Shown: positions 46,542-61,019, counted from the first letter of the stretch. The stretch: 64,000 nt of DNA from Dallia pectoralis (GCA_029465975.1 CM055756.1:5360862-5424861); one strand, 5' to 3'. Notes: generated from the sequence alone by a model not told the origin. Made by a program: numbers and translations.

Positions 46542-48689
46542 GAGTGATTGTAATGTCGTGTTGTAATTCTGTTTGTTGAATCGTGTTTATTATATTATTA
46601 GGACTTCTGATCATGTTTAATGTGAACATTTCTATAATGGATTTATGGATACCTGCATGTATTTGTTTACTAACTTAAGTCCATTTCCCCTTTTATCTTC
46701 AAAAATCGTTTAGAGAGACAAAGATCATGAGACGCCTCGCAGATGCTATTTGAGGCGACGCACTGTTGCCAGGGACATAAAGAAATGAGAGAAAACAGTC
46801 ATTATGGCAGGTTGTTGTATGCCTCTGTTTTTCTGGCTCGCCGCCCGTGTCAGAGGGGGTCAGAGCAAAAGAGCGAGCGACAAAACGAGAGAGAACCATA
46901 GATGTGGAAAGAGAGAACTGGAGCGAGCGACGCAGAGACAAAAGAGAGAGGGACGGTCAGAGTGTTCAGAGATGAGTGAGAGGAAGGGGAGAGGGAACGA
47001 GGGGAGAGGGAACGAGGGGAGGAGAGTGCTTCTCCACGATGTGATCAGATGCAGCACGAGTGTGAGGGGCCCCAGGGAGAGAGATGTCTGTGAGAGTTTG
47101 CTTCTGTGTCTCCCAGGGGCCCTCTGAGTGACTCAGGGGTAGCGATAAAGACCCCCCCGGCCCCCCCCTCCCACGGTGTGCCAAACTCCCTGCTCTCGCT
47201 CACCTCTCTTCAGGCAGACTGATGAGACACAATTATCACGTCAGACAGCGGGAATACGTGTCTTTTTGTCGGAACAGAACTCACCAGCGAAGGTCCTTCA
47301 CGACGTAAACAAACACCGCTTTTACAGCTGGTCGATCCCATGTGACATAACAGCGTTGTGGCTCGATATTCTGATCCATTACTAACACAGCCGACAATCC
47401 AAAACATTTAAAATAATAAATATGTTAACAATGTAAATGACGTTTGACATTCTTGGAGTAGAAATGATTAACTGTGAAAGAAATTAGCTGTTTTGTTCGA
47501 CCAATGATTGGCATTCAGGAAGTTTCGCAGAAATCAACAAAGCATGCATTTCTTTTCAGATAAGTGAGCAAATATAAGATTTCGGATGGTACCAACCAAT
47601 GCAGCACATCTAAAATGTAATATCTTCTGCCTAGACAGCAAGCCATTGTTGAAAAATAGCTGATATTACATAATATATATATATATTTTTTTCTTTCTCA
47701 TATCCAGGTGTTTGTTGCACAGAGACCAGCAGTAACATTACTTCAGTCTAACTAAAGTTATGAGCACAGTCATCAGATTAGAAATAGCATTGTGGAGATG
47801 TTGAGGCGCAGCGTAGATTGAGTTGCCACAACAGTTTCTGCAAAATCAGCTATGCTGTTTGTGTCTGAGGATGTCTGCTAGCTTTCAGCTATAGTTTACT
47901 AATTCAAGCGCCGTGATGCTACGATCAAGAGGCGGCTCATAATTAAATACGGAGTCATGTTAATGTTTTTTTTTTTACACAGTTAGATCAGCAATCGTGA
48001 CGTGGCTTGCCGTCTTTGAGTGATCACATTAAAGCTGTATAGCTCAATTGTTGTGCCAGAATGGTTAGTCCGAAAGATTGCAGAAACAGCAGAGTCATAG
48101 TGTTTGAGATACTGTATGTCGAGTTTCTCTCTACTTGCGAGAGACTGTGAAGCAAATAGTAACCTTCTCTATGTTTTGTGTTCATGATAATGCTATCAAA
48201 GATTAGAAACTGTATTGCTTGATTGAGTATAGTGCGTATTTTGACATTCTACGCTGTGCAAGCTGGTTAATGGACAGTTTTAGGGCTTTCTGAGCAGGAG
48301 AGAAAAGGAATGTAATGTCAATAGTGGCATCTACGGCTCAGGTACTTGGGGAGTATGGATGGATGATTATGAAGGAAGTCCAGTATTCATGCATATGTCA
48401 ATAATGCAAATATAACCCTTAAATGAACTGGCACCAAAGGAAAAGCAAACAGACGGAACAGTGAGCCGGGCACTATGGGGAAAAAACGTAACGACATAAA
48501 GAAGGTTTAGAAAACTATCCTCAACAAGGACTGACTGACGATGAAGTTATATATATATATATAAATACACACATCCACTGAAGGAAGAATATATTTGATC
48601 GCATGCTGATTCTGTACATTTGCCGACTGACAAAGATATGATCTTATTTCTATGATTATAATGGAATAATTGTTTGAACAGTGAGAGAC

Positions 48690-48820
48690 AGAATAACGCA
48701 TTTCCAGTTACAAATTGATGTGCATTTTACTCAGTGGAATCAGTATTTAACCCCTTTGCAAAACATGACTCAGTACTTGGTGGCAACCACAGAGGTCAGA
48801 CACATACACACTGAAAATAC
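48690..48820. mobile_element. Tc1-like flank fragment
   Basis: Phrases such as CAGTATTTAACCCCTTTGCA and CAGTACTTGGTGGCAACCAC are typical of the non-coding 5' flank of a teleost Tc1 element. No ends identified. Confidence 0.45.
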
Positions 48821-51589
48821 CAGAAATAAACATTGCATAATTTGTAATTTTGTGTCAATATACACACACGACACACATTTCATTTGAAAAATATATAAAC
48901 AGATATCAGATCTTGGTAAGCACTTACCGCAAGGCAACTTTATTCTTGTTCATTGCTATTTATTGCCGAATTTACATGATGATTAATTATGCGCGCAAAG
49001 TGCAGGTTCAGAAACACTCCACCTGGTGGCTCCTGGATATATACACTAATGATGCCGCTCAATTAGAGAAATACAGGTGCATATTCTAGCCTAGATACAT
49101 GAACATGTTCTCCAGCCAGCGGTTCTGCTCACACCAATACCACAATGTTTTTATCGCCCTTTCCCCCAAAATGTATCTCAAACCCTCCAACATATTTTCT
49201 ATATCAATTTGGATAACTGTTAGTATACCCATATCTGTAGCCATACGCCAGGTATCACAACCACCCGCCAGGTGTTCCCCTGTCTGAATGCCGCCGCAGC
49301 TTCCACTGTAAAACAGAACGTTTTCTTCACAGACAGTGAAGCAGACAGACTGCGTGTCTGTCATCCCAGAGACCTGGAGCATAACGTACTAAAAACGATC
49401 TCTTTGCCTCAGTATATTAGTAGTGCGACTTGAATTTGAGTGCTTTCGGTTGTGCATACGTAATTCTGAGTGTGTGTGCGTGTGCCCAAGCGTGAGTACG
49501 CATTCAGCCTGTTTACATATTGTTAATTCTGCCCGCAGGGGAGCTAATTTAACCGTCTTTGTAAAACTGAAAAGGAGAGTGCGGGGAGCAGGAGAGATGA
49601 AAGAATGAGGGGATAAGCAAGAAGGAATAAGCTAGATATATTTTTAACTGCCTACAAGCCAGGATAAGCTTGTTTTTTAGGACTTTGAGAAGTTAAAATG
49701 GACAGCGTGTATTTGAGCTAGGTGGCTTGTTGCTGTGGGACCATTAGAGTTTGCGACTGGAAGTCGGTTCCATTCTAAAATATAGAATATGGTCACAGTG
49801 CAAATGGGCCATGGTCAGAAAGAAACTGTCGGCAGTCTGGACATAATGACCGGGGGACACGTGTGTAGTTTAAAGCTGCTCTATAAGAACCACTCAGGCT
49901 ACAACGGCTAGCAGCTCAAGGACACTTCCACATAGGAATATTTTTACTGTGCTTCCTCTAGAAAGAAAAGTGATAGTTTAATGAATGAAATTACGTGTCC
50001 GGTGGGATGTGCCAAAACTACAATCCATCATCAGTAGAGGAGGAGCTCTATAAGCGGTGTCCGTGGTAACAACATCGTCATTTAGTAACAGCACTCTGAC
50101 GAAGACATGACAACAGGGAAGCCCTGTTGTATACACTAGCTTTGTTGTTAGACCTACTCGTTTACTTTAAGGGAACATATTTTTTCCAGATGCATTACTT
50201 GAGTTCTGTGCAGGTAAACCCATTAGTTCCCATTAGTTTACTGTGAGAGTGGTACTCCCTGATGGTCCTTCGGCAGGATCACAGCGGTCGCCAGTTGCCA
50301 GGGTACACTTAGCACGTTAGCGATTGCCGTAGTTTACATGTACCTGATGCTGTTGTTTCCTCTCTTCACCACCCTCAGGCCCTGTGTTAGCGAGCTGGGT
50401 CAAGAACCTGCGATGCTTTCTCAGTGCATAGATCCGTTCTATCCTTTTATATCGCGCGCGCAGACACGGGAGAGTTGGAGATTAGAGAGTGTATGAAGAC
50501 TTCATGAGACTGCTTCGATTGTGCGGAAATTATACGTTAAAACGATGCATAGTGATTGTGTGAGTTTCGACTGGATTTAACCTGCAATGACAATACATCT
50601 GAGACGAGTGACAGGAGGTCGTTTCAACCGCGTTTCAGGATAATGTGGTTTTGTGTATCCAATCATAGACGTGGCCTGTGTATACATTATATGCATGTGC
50701 CGCCCCACAGATGAGATGTCCTCTGTGAAGGCTTGACAAAGACTCGGAGATGAATTATGAATGCGTTTCCCCCCGCTGGGGTGGTCATGAACGGGGATAT
50801 TCTCTCTTCGATATTTCATCCACATTCATGCACGTGTGCGTTTACGCACAGCCAGGCTCATATGAGTTATTGTATTGGAATACTCTTTCTATATTACACG
50901 CAGATGAAGGTCACATCGATAGACAGGGCAATGTGACCAATAATTTCGCAGTGTTTATTCTTCTTCATTTGTATGCTGGCGTTTAAGACTGACACACGTT
51001 CTACATTTTAGTGTTCTGCATGACCTGGGATGAATAATGATAACACATAATTTTAATTATCTTTCCACGTTCTGTTAAGTTGACCACCTGTCAGCAGGTT
51101 GTTAATACATAACGACATGTTTCCCGTGCCTGTCTGAGGGGCAGCTATATCAACGACGAGCCAAGACACCTGGTTAGTCTAAGTGCTCTTGCAGATTGAT
51201 CGTTTCAATATGAAACTGCTCACTCTTCTGTCTCTCGTTCGCCACTTCATCGAGGTGGCGAAACCCAGAGAAGAAAATACCGATACAAAAAACAATTTAG
51301 ACCCATTCACTTTTCATGTGTCGTGTTATTGACTCAATTTATTTTTGACCACAGCAAAATAATCTACTTCAAAATAATGTCAAATTGAAAATGATTGTGG
51401 CAATGAATTGATTCAGACCTTTTGATCAGAAGTGCTACCGGTCGTTATTCTGAGGCTTCACCCCAGTCTGAGGTCCTGTGCTCTCTGGATCAAGTTGTAT
51501 TCAATGACCTATGTTTATCGTTCCCTCTATCGTTCCCTCTATCGTTCCCTCTATCGTTCCCTCAGCCCCTCAGCTGCTGTCTCTCCGTA

Positions 51590-52170
51590 AGCTTGTATTA
51601 GCCAGGTGATGAGCGATCGTTTTTGGTGACTGATTTTTGTCATTCATAGTTAAACTTTGGTTACATCAGACCATATAATTGTTATTCTCATGGTTTCCAA
51701 ATCTTCCAGGAGTCATTTCGTATGCCTTTTACTCGATGGTGGTATCCGTTTGATCATACTGCTACTAGAGGTGGTTTTCTATAGTGCTACATAGATGGTG
51801 TTCCCTCTGGCAGTCCCTTAGGCAGAAAAAAACTTTGAAGGTCTGTCAGAGGCCGTTGTGTTCGAGGTCACCTTGTTGTCCGGTTACTTAGTTCGGTTCC
51901 GGGCTCTAATAATAATCTTTGTTGTCCCAAATTTATTTCGTTTCACAATGATGGAACCCACTGCTGTGAACGTTCAAAGCTTTAGCAATTTTTGTATGAC
52001 CTTTCCCGGCTCTGTGCTCAGAGGTCTACAGAGACTTCTTTTATTCATCGGCATGTTTTTTTTTTGCTCCGACGTGCACTAAATTGGATTTGCCTCAGGT
52101 GTACCCAAATGAAATTCCAACGACATCGCAAGGATGATCAAAGGGCAAAAGACGCATCTGTCTGAATACA
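51590..52170 (-). mobile_element. Tc1-like remnant, minus orientation
   Basis: Contains GGTTACATCAGACCATATAA, TTTGAAGGTCTGTCAGAG and AGGTCTACAGAGACTTCTTT, a series typical of the reverse strand of a Tc1 transposase region in salmonid-like fishes. Many breaks. It shares an exact 59-bp stretch with 54346-54404. Confidence 0.55.
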
Positions 52171-53269
52171 TATGGCCATGAGATATCTTATGTTCCACAA
52201 ATCGGAAACAAATGTCTGATATGTGGTACAACAAGTGAAAACTGTTTGTAAATGTATTCTAAATGATTCCCATTACACAAAGAAACATATGGGGAACAAT
52301 GCAACCCCTGTCTGTTTCCCTACGCCATGGGCTTTATGTTTATTTTTGAAATGTTGGTCTATAGCTCCAGGAATTTTATTTTTGCTTGTATTCTCTGTTG
52401 TGCAGAAATATTGAGTGGTTAAGGACGAGATGAACTAGCCAACCGAATGTGGAGCAAGTATAGAGTGGGTGATCCACACCTTTGCTCAATCTGGATCTTT
52501 AGTGCAAGATATTCTCATTCTCTAAAGGTCAGAGAACCGATACAACCGCTAGACTAGCTCAAACTTTTTTGAAACATGACAAATGATTAAATGCATTTTG
52601 ATTATAATTGATTGGCACTCGTTATTTGAACTCACTAACCAATTGTAATCTGCAACTAAAAGCAGGCTCTTCCAGTCGAAACACTGGAAAAATACATTTT
52701 AATTTACATTTCCTGCATTACATTACATGCTGGTGGGCTGGGAATATTAAAAGGAAGAAACACTAAAGCGATATTATGGCCAAATACATATTCTTTGAGT
52801 AGAATTGTGACATATTGATGAAAACCAGTGAATAACATCACTGGGTAGATGTTGCCATAGTCAGATTAAAATAAAAGTGGATTTCTACTGCTGTGAATCT
52901 TTGACAATTTAGGGACGCATCTTAAATTCAACTCGTATTATTTGTATAAGTATAAAGGTGGCACTTAAAACTCAATGATATGTGAATTTGTTGATAATGG
53001 TTTAGTTAAAATGTATGTGGTTTTGTTATAGACAGTGTGGTTAAAAGTAATCACAGCATGTGTATTCATTAGAAACAGCGTTGTACAAAGACATAAAGCT
53101 AAATGTGGATTTGTTATTAACAATTTAGTAAGTCATTCAGGTATTTTGATATTTTTTTAAGGTTTTGCAAAAAGTATTAAAACCATGGAAGTCACATTTC
53201 CAGGTGAGGTGTGAAGAGGAAGGGCAGAGTCAATGTGGCAGCAAATGCTTTCTTTCTTTAACCAGGCTG

Positions 53270-53590
53270 CTTGGCAGTCCCGAATAAATCATAAACTGTA
53301 CCAACAGGCACTTAACAAAACCAAAAACGAAGGTGTGTCGTAGCGCAGAGGCGGCTCTTCTCCAACGAAGGCACAATTGGTTACACATATTTCACACAAT
53401 ATGGACATGTAACATATAACAATTCCACACAAAGACACGCCCAAACAGAGGGAACTTATATACTGTAATAATCAGGGAAATGGACACCCAGTGTGCGTAA
53501 TAACTGGACGAGACAATTATGTGTCATAGAGGGTGCAGTGAAGCTAGAAGACCGGAGAGAGCGACCGACGAAGCCTGCCTGCAGGTGGAT
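53270..53590 (-). mobile_element. LTR-like fragment
   Basis: Contains AATAAATCATAAACTG, CACTTAACAAAACCAAAAAC and ATCAGGGAAATGGACACCCA, in the style of the reverse strand of the fish LTRs seen elsewhere in this window. No terminal TG/CA pair could be set and no internal coding region is next to it. Confidence 0.3.
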
Positions 53591-53795
53591 TTGTTGTAGA
53601 CAGTCACAAAGGTTTTTTGGTTTGTAGTGAATGGTAGGATTAAAGGTTATAAGTATGAGAATATGTAACTGTTATAGCATTTATGCCATATGGTCTGTTT
53701 CTGTTGTCATAACATTATCTGAAGCGTTTTTGACAACCTTCGAATTTCTCTAAGAAAGCCACATGTTACATGTTACCCAGTGATAATCCACATTA

Positions 53796-54345
53796 TCCCC
53801 TAACCCCTTGTACTCCCCTAAATCCACATAATCCCCTAACTCCTTGTACTTCCCTAACTCCTTGTACTCCCCTAAATCCACATAATCTCCTAACTCCTTG
53901 TACTCCCCTAAATCCACATAATCCCCTAACCCCTTGTACTCCCCTAAATCCACATAATCCCCTAACTCCTTATACTCCCCTAAATCCACATAATCCCCTA
54001 ACTCCTTATACTCCCCTAAATCCACATAATCCCCTAACTCCCCGTACTCCCCTAAATCAAACCTAATCCCCTAACTCCCCGTACTCCCCTAAATCAAACC
54101 TAATACCCTAACTCCCCATACTCCCTTAACCCCTTGTACTCCCCTAAATCCCCATAATCCACAATCTTTTAACTCATTGTACTCCCCTAAATCCACATAA
54201 TCTCCTAACTCCTTGTACTCCCCTAAATCCACAAAATCCCCTAACTCCTTATACTCCCCTAACTCCTTGTACTCCCCGTACTCCCCTAAATCAAACCTAA
54301 TCCCCTAACTCCTTGTACTCCCCTAAATCCACCTAATCCCCTGCC
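53796..54345 (+). repeat. 18-bp/36-bp higher-order minisatellite
   Basis: Two related 18-bp units, CCCCTAACTCCTTGTACT and CCCCTAAATCCACATAAT, alternate to give a 36-bp higher-order unit, about 15 times. Later copies are more varied (CCCCGTACT, AATCAAACCT). The minus strand reads (DLGEYKELGDYV)n over part of it. Confidence 0.93.
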
Positions 54346-54545
54346 AGATGGTGTTCCCTCTGGCAGTCCCTTAGGCAGAAAAAAACTTTGAAGGTCTGTC
54401 AGAGTCCAATCATCCAGTATTTTCCTCTCCAATATTCCCAACGCCCTCTGCTATTCTTGCGTTTGGTCTTTTTTTTGCTAATGTTGATTTGTTGTATGTA
54501 TATTATATAAAATAGAGACCTAGAGGGTACGAGACATTGACCCTG
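54346..54545 (-). mobile_element. Tc1-like remnant adjoining minisatellite
   Basis: Starts with 59 bp identical to 51793-51851 and continues with AATCATCCAGTATTTTCCTC and CTGCTATTCTTGCGTTTGGT, the next part of the same Tc1 family. It is cut on its left by the 18-bp array. Confidence 0.5.
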
Positions 54546-55254
54546 GACTGTACCAGTGGAGGTACAGTTATTCATGAACCTGGGGGTCCTGCCAGTGCAC
54601 ACAGCACAGATCCTTTCCGTCCAATCACAGCTCAAGTGTGGCAGTGGGAGGGAATGTTAGGCGGCCCATACTCAAAGGCGGTACCATTAGAGCCAATCGA
54701 TCAGCGGTCCATGGTTCCCTCCAGTGATCATCTCCTCCCCTTCAGCCTGGTTGGAGACGGGGCAAACACACTGTCTCACAGTCAGGAAAACAAGCTTGGA
54801 CAGGATCTTAAACCGCAATCACACCATCGGTCAATCTGCACCTGGAGTTTTACCCTGAGAAACTGAGTCCAAGTACGGCCGGATGATCAAGTGACACACA
54901 GAGGGACTGGAGCTGCCCCACACTTCAGACTGGATATTTCAGTTTGACTGGTGTCAGGAGCCTCTGTCGCCACTCACTCATTTCACACACACAGACACAC
55001 ACACACACACTATATTTTTCGGTCTTTGTCAAAGATCAATAATCTCATTCAAATGGTGGGTGTGGACACACATTCTTCCATAAGGTTGGCTGTGGAGAAT
55101 CGTGTCGAGCCTAACTGTAGGGCTGACGGTGGGAAACGGTGCTCAGGCATGAATAATGTATAACGTGCAATATAATTAAAGAGCGTTTTGCAGGGAGAAC
55201 CTCTGAAAGATGAATCCTTAAACAGTAAGGTTTTGTGTGGTAGAGATCCTTCAC

Positions 55255-58200
55255 CATAACCGGCTGCGTATTGGTCATAACCGGGTGGATATTGGTCATA
55301 ACCGGGTGGATATTGGTCATAACCGGGTGGATATTGGTCATAACCGGTTGGGTATTGGTCATAACCGGGTGGATATTGGTCATAACCGGGTGGATATTGG
55401 TCATAACCGGGTGGATATTGGTCATAACCGGCTGGGTATTGGTCATAACCGGGTGGATATTGGTGATAACCGGTTGGGTATTGGTCATAACCGGGTGGAT
55501 ATTGGTCATAACCGGGTGGATATTGGTCATAACCGGGTGGATATTGGTCATAACCGGGTGGATATTGGTCATAACCGGGTGGATATTGGTGATAACCGGT
55601 TGGGTATTGGTCATAACCGGGTGGATATTGGTCATAACCGGGTGGATATTGGTCATAACCGGGTGGATATTGGTCATAACCGGGTGGATATTGGTCATAA
55701 CCGGGTGGATATTGGTCATAACCGGGTGGATATTGGTCATAACCGGTTGGGTATTGGTCATAACCGGGTGGATATTGGTCATAACCGGCTGGGTATTGGT
55801 CATAACCGGCTGGGTATTGGTCATAACCGGTTGGGTATTGGTCATAACCGGGTGGATATTGGTCATAACCGGTTGGGTATTGGTCATAACCGGGTGGATA
55901 TTGGTCATAACCGGTTGGGTATTGGTCATAACCGGGTGGATATTGGTCATAACCGGCTGGGTATTGGTCATAACCGGTTGGGTATTGGTCATAACCGGCT
56001 GGGTATTGGTCATAACCGGCTGCGTATTGGTCATAACCGGCTGGGTATTGGTCATAACCGGGTGGGTATTGGTCATAACCGGGTGGGTATTGGTCATAAC
56101 CGGGTGGATATTGGTCATAACCGGGTGGATATTGGTCATAACCGGGTGGATATTGGTCATAACCGGCTGCGTATTGGTCATAACCGGGTGGATATTGGTC
56201 ATAACCGGGTGGGTATTGGTCATAACCGGGTGGGTATTGGTCATAACCGGCTGCGTATTGGTCATAACCGGCTGGGTATTGGTCATAACCGGCTGCGTAT
56301 TGGTCATAACCGGCTGCGTATTGGTCATAACCGGCTGCGTATTGGTCATAACCGGCTGGGTATTGGTCATAACCGGGTGGATATTGGTCATAACCGGGTC
56401 GGTATTGGTCATAACCGGGTGGGTATTGGTCATAACCGGCTGCGTATTGGTCATAACCGGCTGCGTATTGGTCATAACCGGCTGCGTATTGGTCATAACC
56501 GGCTGCGTATTGGTCATAACCGGCTGCGTATTGGTCATAACCGGCTGGGTATTGGTCATAACCGGTTGGGTATTGGTCATAACCGGGTGGATATTGGTCA
56601 TAACCGGCTGGGTATTGGTCATAACCGGGTGGATATTGGTCATAACCGGCAGGATATTGGTCATAACCGGGTGGATATTGGTCATAACCGGCTGGGTATT
56701 GGTCATAACCGGCTGCGTATTGGTCATAACCGGGTGGATATTGGTCATAACCGGCTGGGTATTGGTCGTAACCGGGTGGATATTGGTCATAACCGGTTGG
56801 GTATTGGTCATAACCGGCTGGGTATTGGTCATAACCGGTTGGGTATTGGTCATAACCGGCTGGGTATTGGTCATAACCGGGTGGATATTGGTCATAACCG
56901 GGTGGATATTGGTCATAACCGGGTGGATATTGGTCATAACCGGCTGGGTATTGGTCATAACCGGGTGGGTATTGGTCATAACCGGCAGGATATTGGTCAT
57001 AACCGGGTGGATATTGGTCATAACCGGCTGGGTATTGGTCATAACCGGCTGCGTATTGGTCATAACCGGTTGGGTATTGGTCATAACCGGGTGGATATTG
57101 GTCATAACCGTCTGGGTATTGGTCGTAACCGGGTGGATATTGGTCATAACCGGTTGGGTATTGGTCATAACCGGGTGGATATTGGGTATTGGTTGGGTAT
57201 TGGTCATAACCGGCTTTGGTATTGGTCATAACCGGCTGGGTATTGGTCATAACCGGGTGGGTATTGGTCATAACCTGGGTATTGGGCTGGGTATTGGTCA
57301 TAACCGGGTGGATATTGGTCATAACCGGGTGGATATTGGTCATAACCGGGTGGGTATTGGTCATAACCGGGTGGGTATTGGTCATAACCGGGTGGATATT
57401 GGTCATAACCGGGTGGATATTGGTCATAACCGGGTGGGTATTGGTCATAACCGGGTGGGTATTGGTCATAACCGGGTGGGTATTGGTCATAACCGGCTGG
57501 GTATTGGTCATAACCGGCTGGGTATTGGTCATAACCGGCTGGGTATTGGTCATAACCAGGATATTGGCTGTGGATATTGGTCATAACCGGCTGGGTATTG
57601 GTCATAACCGGTTGGGTATTGGTCATAACCGGGTGGGTATTGGTCATAACCGGCTGGGTATTTGGTATTGGTCATAACCGGGTGGGTATTGGTCATAACC
57701 GGCTGGATATTGGTCATAACCGGGTGGATATTGGTCATATTGGTCATAACCGCTGGGTATTGGTCATAACCGGCTGGTATTGGTCATAACCGGCTGGGTA
57801 TTGGTCATAACCGGCTGGGTATTGGTCATAACCGGCTGGGTATTGGTCATAACCGGGTGGATATTGGTCATAACCGGTTGGGTATTGGTCATAACCGGCT
57901 GGGTATTGGTCATAACCGGTTGGGTATTGGTCATAACCGGCTGGGTATTGGTCATAACCGGGTGGATATTGGTCATAACCGGGTGGGTATTGGTCATAAC
58001 CGGCTGGGTATTGGTCATAACCGGCTGGGTATTGGTCATAACCGGGTGGATATTGGTCATAACCGGCGGGTATTGGTCATAACCGGCTGGGTATTGGTCA
58101 TAACCGGCTGGGTATTGGTCATAACCGGCTGGGTATTGGTCATAACCGGGTGGATATTGGTCATAACCGGCTGGATATTGGTCATAACCGGGTGGTATTG

Positions 58201-59755
58201 GTCATAACCGGCTGGGTATTGGTCATAACCGGCTGCGTATTGGTCATAACCGGTTGGGTATTGGTCATAACCGGGTGGATATTGGTCATAACCGGCTGGG
58301 TATTGGTCATAACCGGGTGGATATTGGTCATAACCGGGTGGATATTGGTCATAACCGGTTGGGTATTGGTCATAACCGGGTGGATATTGGGTATTGGTCA
58401 TAACCGCAGGGTATTGGTCATAACCGGCAGGGTATTGGTCATAACCGGCGTATTGGTCATAACCGGCTGGGTATTGGTCATAACCGGTTGGGTATTGGTC
58501 ATAACCGGTGGGTATTGGTCATAACCGGGTGGATATTGGTCATAACCGGGTGGATATTGGTCATAACCAGGGTATTGGTCATATTGGTCATACCGGCTGC
58601 GTATTGGTCATAACCGGCTGGGTATTGGTCATAACCGGTTGGGTATTGGTCATAACCGGCTGGGTATTGGTCATAACCGGCTGGGTATTGGTCATAACCG
58701 GCTGGGTATTGGTCATAACCGGGTGGATATTGGTCATAACCGGTTGGGTATTGGTCATAACCGGCTGGGTATTGGTCATAACCGGTTGGGTATTGGTCAT
58801 AACCGGCTGGGTATTGGTCATAACCGGTTGGGTATTGGTCATAACCGGCTGGGTATTGGTCATAACCGGGTGGATATTGGTCATAACCGGCTGGGTATTG
58901 GTCATAACCGGCTGGGTATTGGTCATAACCGGCTGGGTATTGGTCATAACCGGCTGGGTATTGGTCATAACCGGGTGGGTATTGGTCATAACCGGGCTGG
59001 GTATTGGTCATAACCGGGTGGGTATTGGTCATAACCGGCTGGGTATTGGTCATAACGGTGGATATTGGCTGGGTATTGGTCATAACCGGGTGGATATTGG
59101 TCATAACCGGCTGGGTATTGGTCATAACCGGCTGGGTATTGGTCATAACCGGCTGGGTATTGGTCATAACCGGCTGCGTATTGGTCATAACCGGCAGGGT
59201 ATTGGTCATAACCGGCTGGGTATTGGTCATAACCGGGTGGATATTGGTCATAACCGGGTGGATATTGGCTGGGTATTGGTCATAACCAGGGTATTGGTCA
59301 TAACCGGGTGGATATTGGATATTGGTCATAACGTATTGGGCTGGGTATTGGTCATAACCGGCTGGGTATTGGTCATAACCGGGTGGATATTGGTCATAAC
59401 CGGCTGGGTATTGGTCATAACCGGGTGGATATTGGTCATAACCGGGTGGGTATTGGTCATAACCGGGTGGATATTGGTCATAACCGGCTGCGTATTGGTC
59501 ATAACCGGCAGGATATTGGTCATAACCGGCTGGGTATTGGTCACAACCGGCTGCGTATTGGTCATAACCGGGTGGGTATTGGTCACAACCGGCTGGGTAT
59601 TGGTCACAACCGGCTGCGTATTGGTCATAACCGGCAGGGTATTGGTCACAACCGGCTGCGTATTGGTCATAACCGGCAGGGTATTGGTCATAACCGGCTG
59701 CGTATTGGTCATAACCGGCTGCGTATTGGTCATAACCGGCTGCGTATTGGCCCAT
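55255..59755 (+). repeat. Giant 21-bp minisatellite array
   Basis: About 4.5 kb and roughly 210 copies of a 21-bp unit, GGTCATAACC plus one of GGGTGGATATT, GGTTGGGTATT, GGCTGGGTATT, GGCTGCGTATT or GGCAGGATATT. From 55.26 to about 57.18 kb the period is kept without a net frame change; beyond that, truncated units break register. Every complete unit holds a CCGG (one CpG). Four of six frames are open because 21 is a multiple of three and stops fall in only one frame per strand. On the minus strand it reads (GYDQYPP)n; on the plus strand (HNRVDIG)n and (VITGWIL)n. Confidence 0.97.
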
Positions 59756-61019
59756 GAATGTTTGCCTGTTCTCCAACACCATCCTTCTACTCTATATGAA
59801 GTCTTATCTCGACAGTAAGAAAATCGTCAAGGAGACAGGAGAACGTATGCGCGCGGGAAGGAGCAGAGTATCGTGTGATGTAGAAATGTCTTGACTAGAC
59901 AGACAAGTGAAAGCTTTTGTGTTCATCTGCCAATCTATATCTCTGTTGCACTTCTATTCTACTATAGATATAACACACAAGTACACTGGCAGTATTAGGA
60001 TTTACATGTTTATTTATTTCTCTCTGTGTGTGTGTGAAAGGATGATGCTTTGGTGCATCATGTATCCGTCTCTGTATGTCTGACCGTTGCTTGTTCAGAG
60101 AGCCTGTTTGCGTGCTATTCGCCCTGGATTTTCAAATGCATCCATGCTGTTCTCTTATCTAATCAGCCAGCTCCGTTGGTCAGGAGGCCTGACACTGGGC
60201 CAATAAGGGGAGAGACGACGGAGAAGCAGAGTGAACGAGAGCGAGCGAGAGACGAACGTTCGTTCGAAGACTTTCCTTCGTACCGATGCTCTCTTGACCT
60301 TCAATCCCAACGAGCTGCGCTAACTAACTACTGTCGGGACCGATGGAAACAAACCAAGCGTGGTGAAATACTGCCAGGGTTCATTCCATTTCTCTTTTTC
60401 TGCCGTCGTAATTATTTCTCTTTCTTCCATTCAACCTCCCGGCGAAATAACAACGCAGCTATGCACGGCCCCATTTTTCTCTGTTCGCCTTTCTCCGTCT
60501 CCTCCCAGGACAGACGCTGATAGCTGACACGTATTGTTATTGTAACGGGGGGGTTTGTCCAGATGTCTGCGCGCATTGTACGGACGGCAACGAAGCAACA
60601 CGACGTCGTTATTATGGAAGCTGCGTTTTCAGACGTTCGCTCGTTACCTTGGGAGACGGAGCGAAGTGATTGGCGCATTTCAACACGAGAGTAAATACAC
60701 CTGTTTCACAAACAGGCTGATGTGCCGTGCGTCGCTGCAGTTTGTTTCATTTTTAGAGGCGCAACACACAGCCAAACGCCTCAGTGACACAGGCACCGTG
60801 ACAAGCAACAAACACAAAGGAGACAAGAATAACACAGAGCTGTCAAAGTAACATAATATCACGCGTATGACGAGAACGCCAGTAGCTGCTAGTTTTCTCG
60901 TGTGTTGTTGGCTGAGCTACATGCTTTGGTGTTTCCGTCTACAACGTTTTCTTTTTAAAGTCTTGTGTCGGATAAATAAAACACACGTGGGCTTCAAGCG
61001 GTTATTTTCTGCCCAGCGC

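Noticed and set aside
55049..59818. Very long open frames on both strands, including an 834-codon (GYDQYPP)n frame
   Set aside because: They follow from a 21-bp period without stops in four frames. Several frames are open at once, there is no splice or start context, and the ends run into unrelated sequence.
60050..60520. 156-codon plus-strand frame
   Set aside because: Low-complexity composition, no recognisable domain and a competing frame on the other strand.
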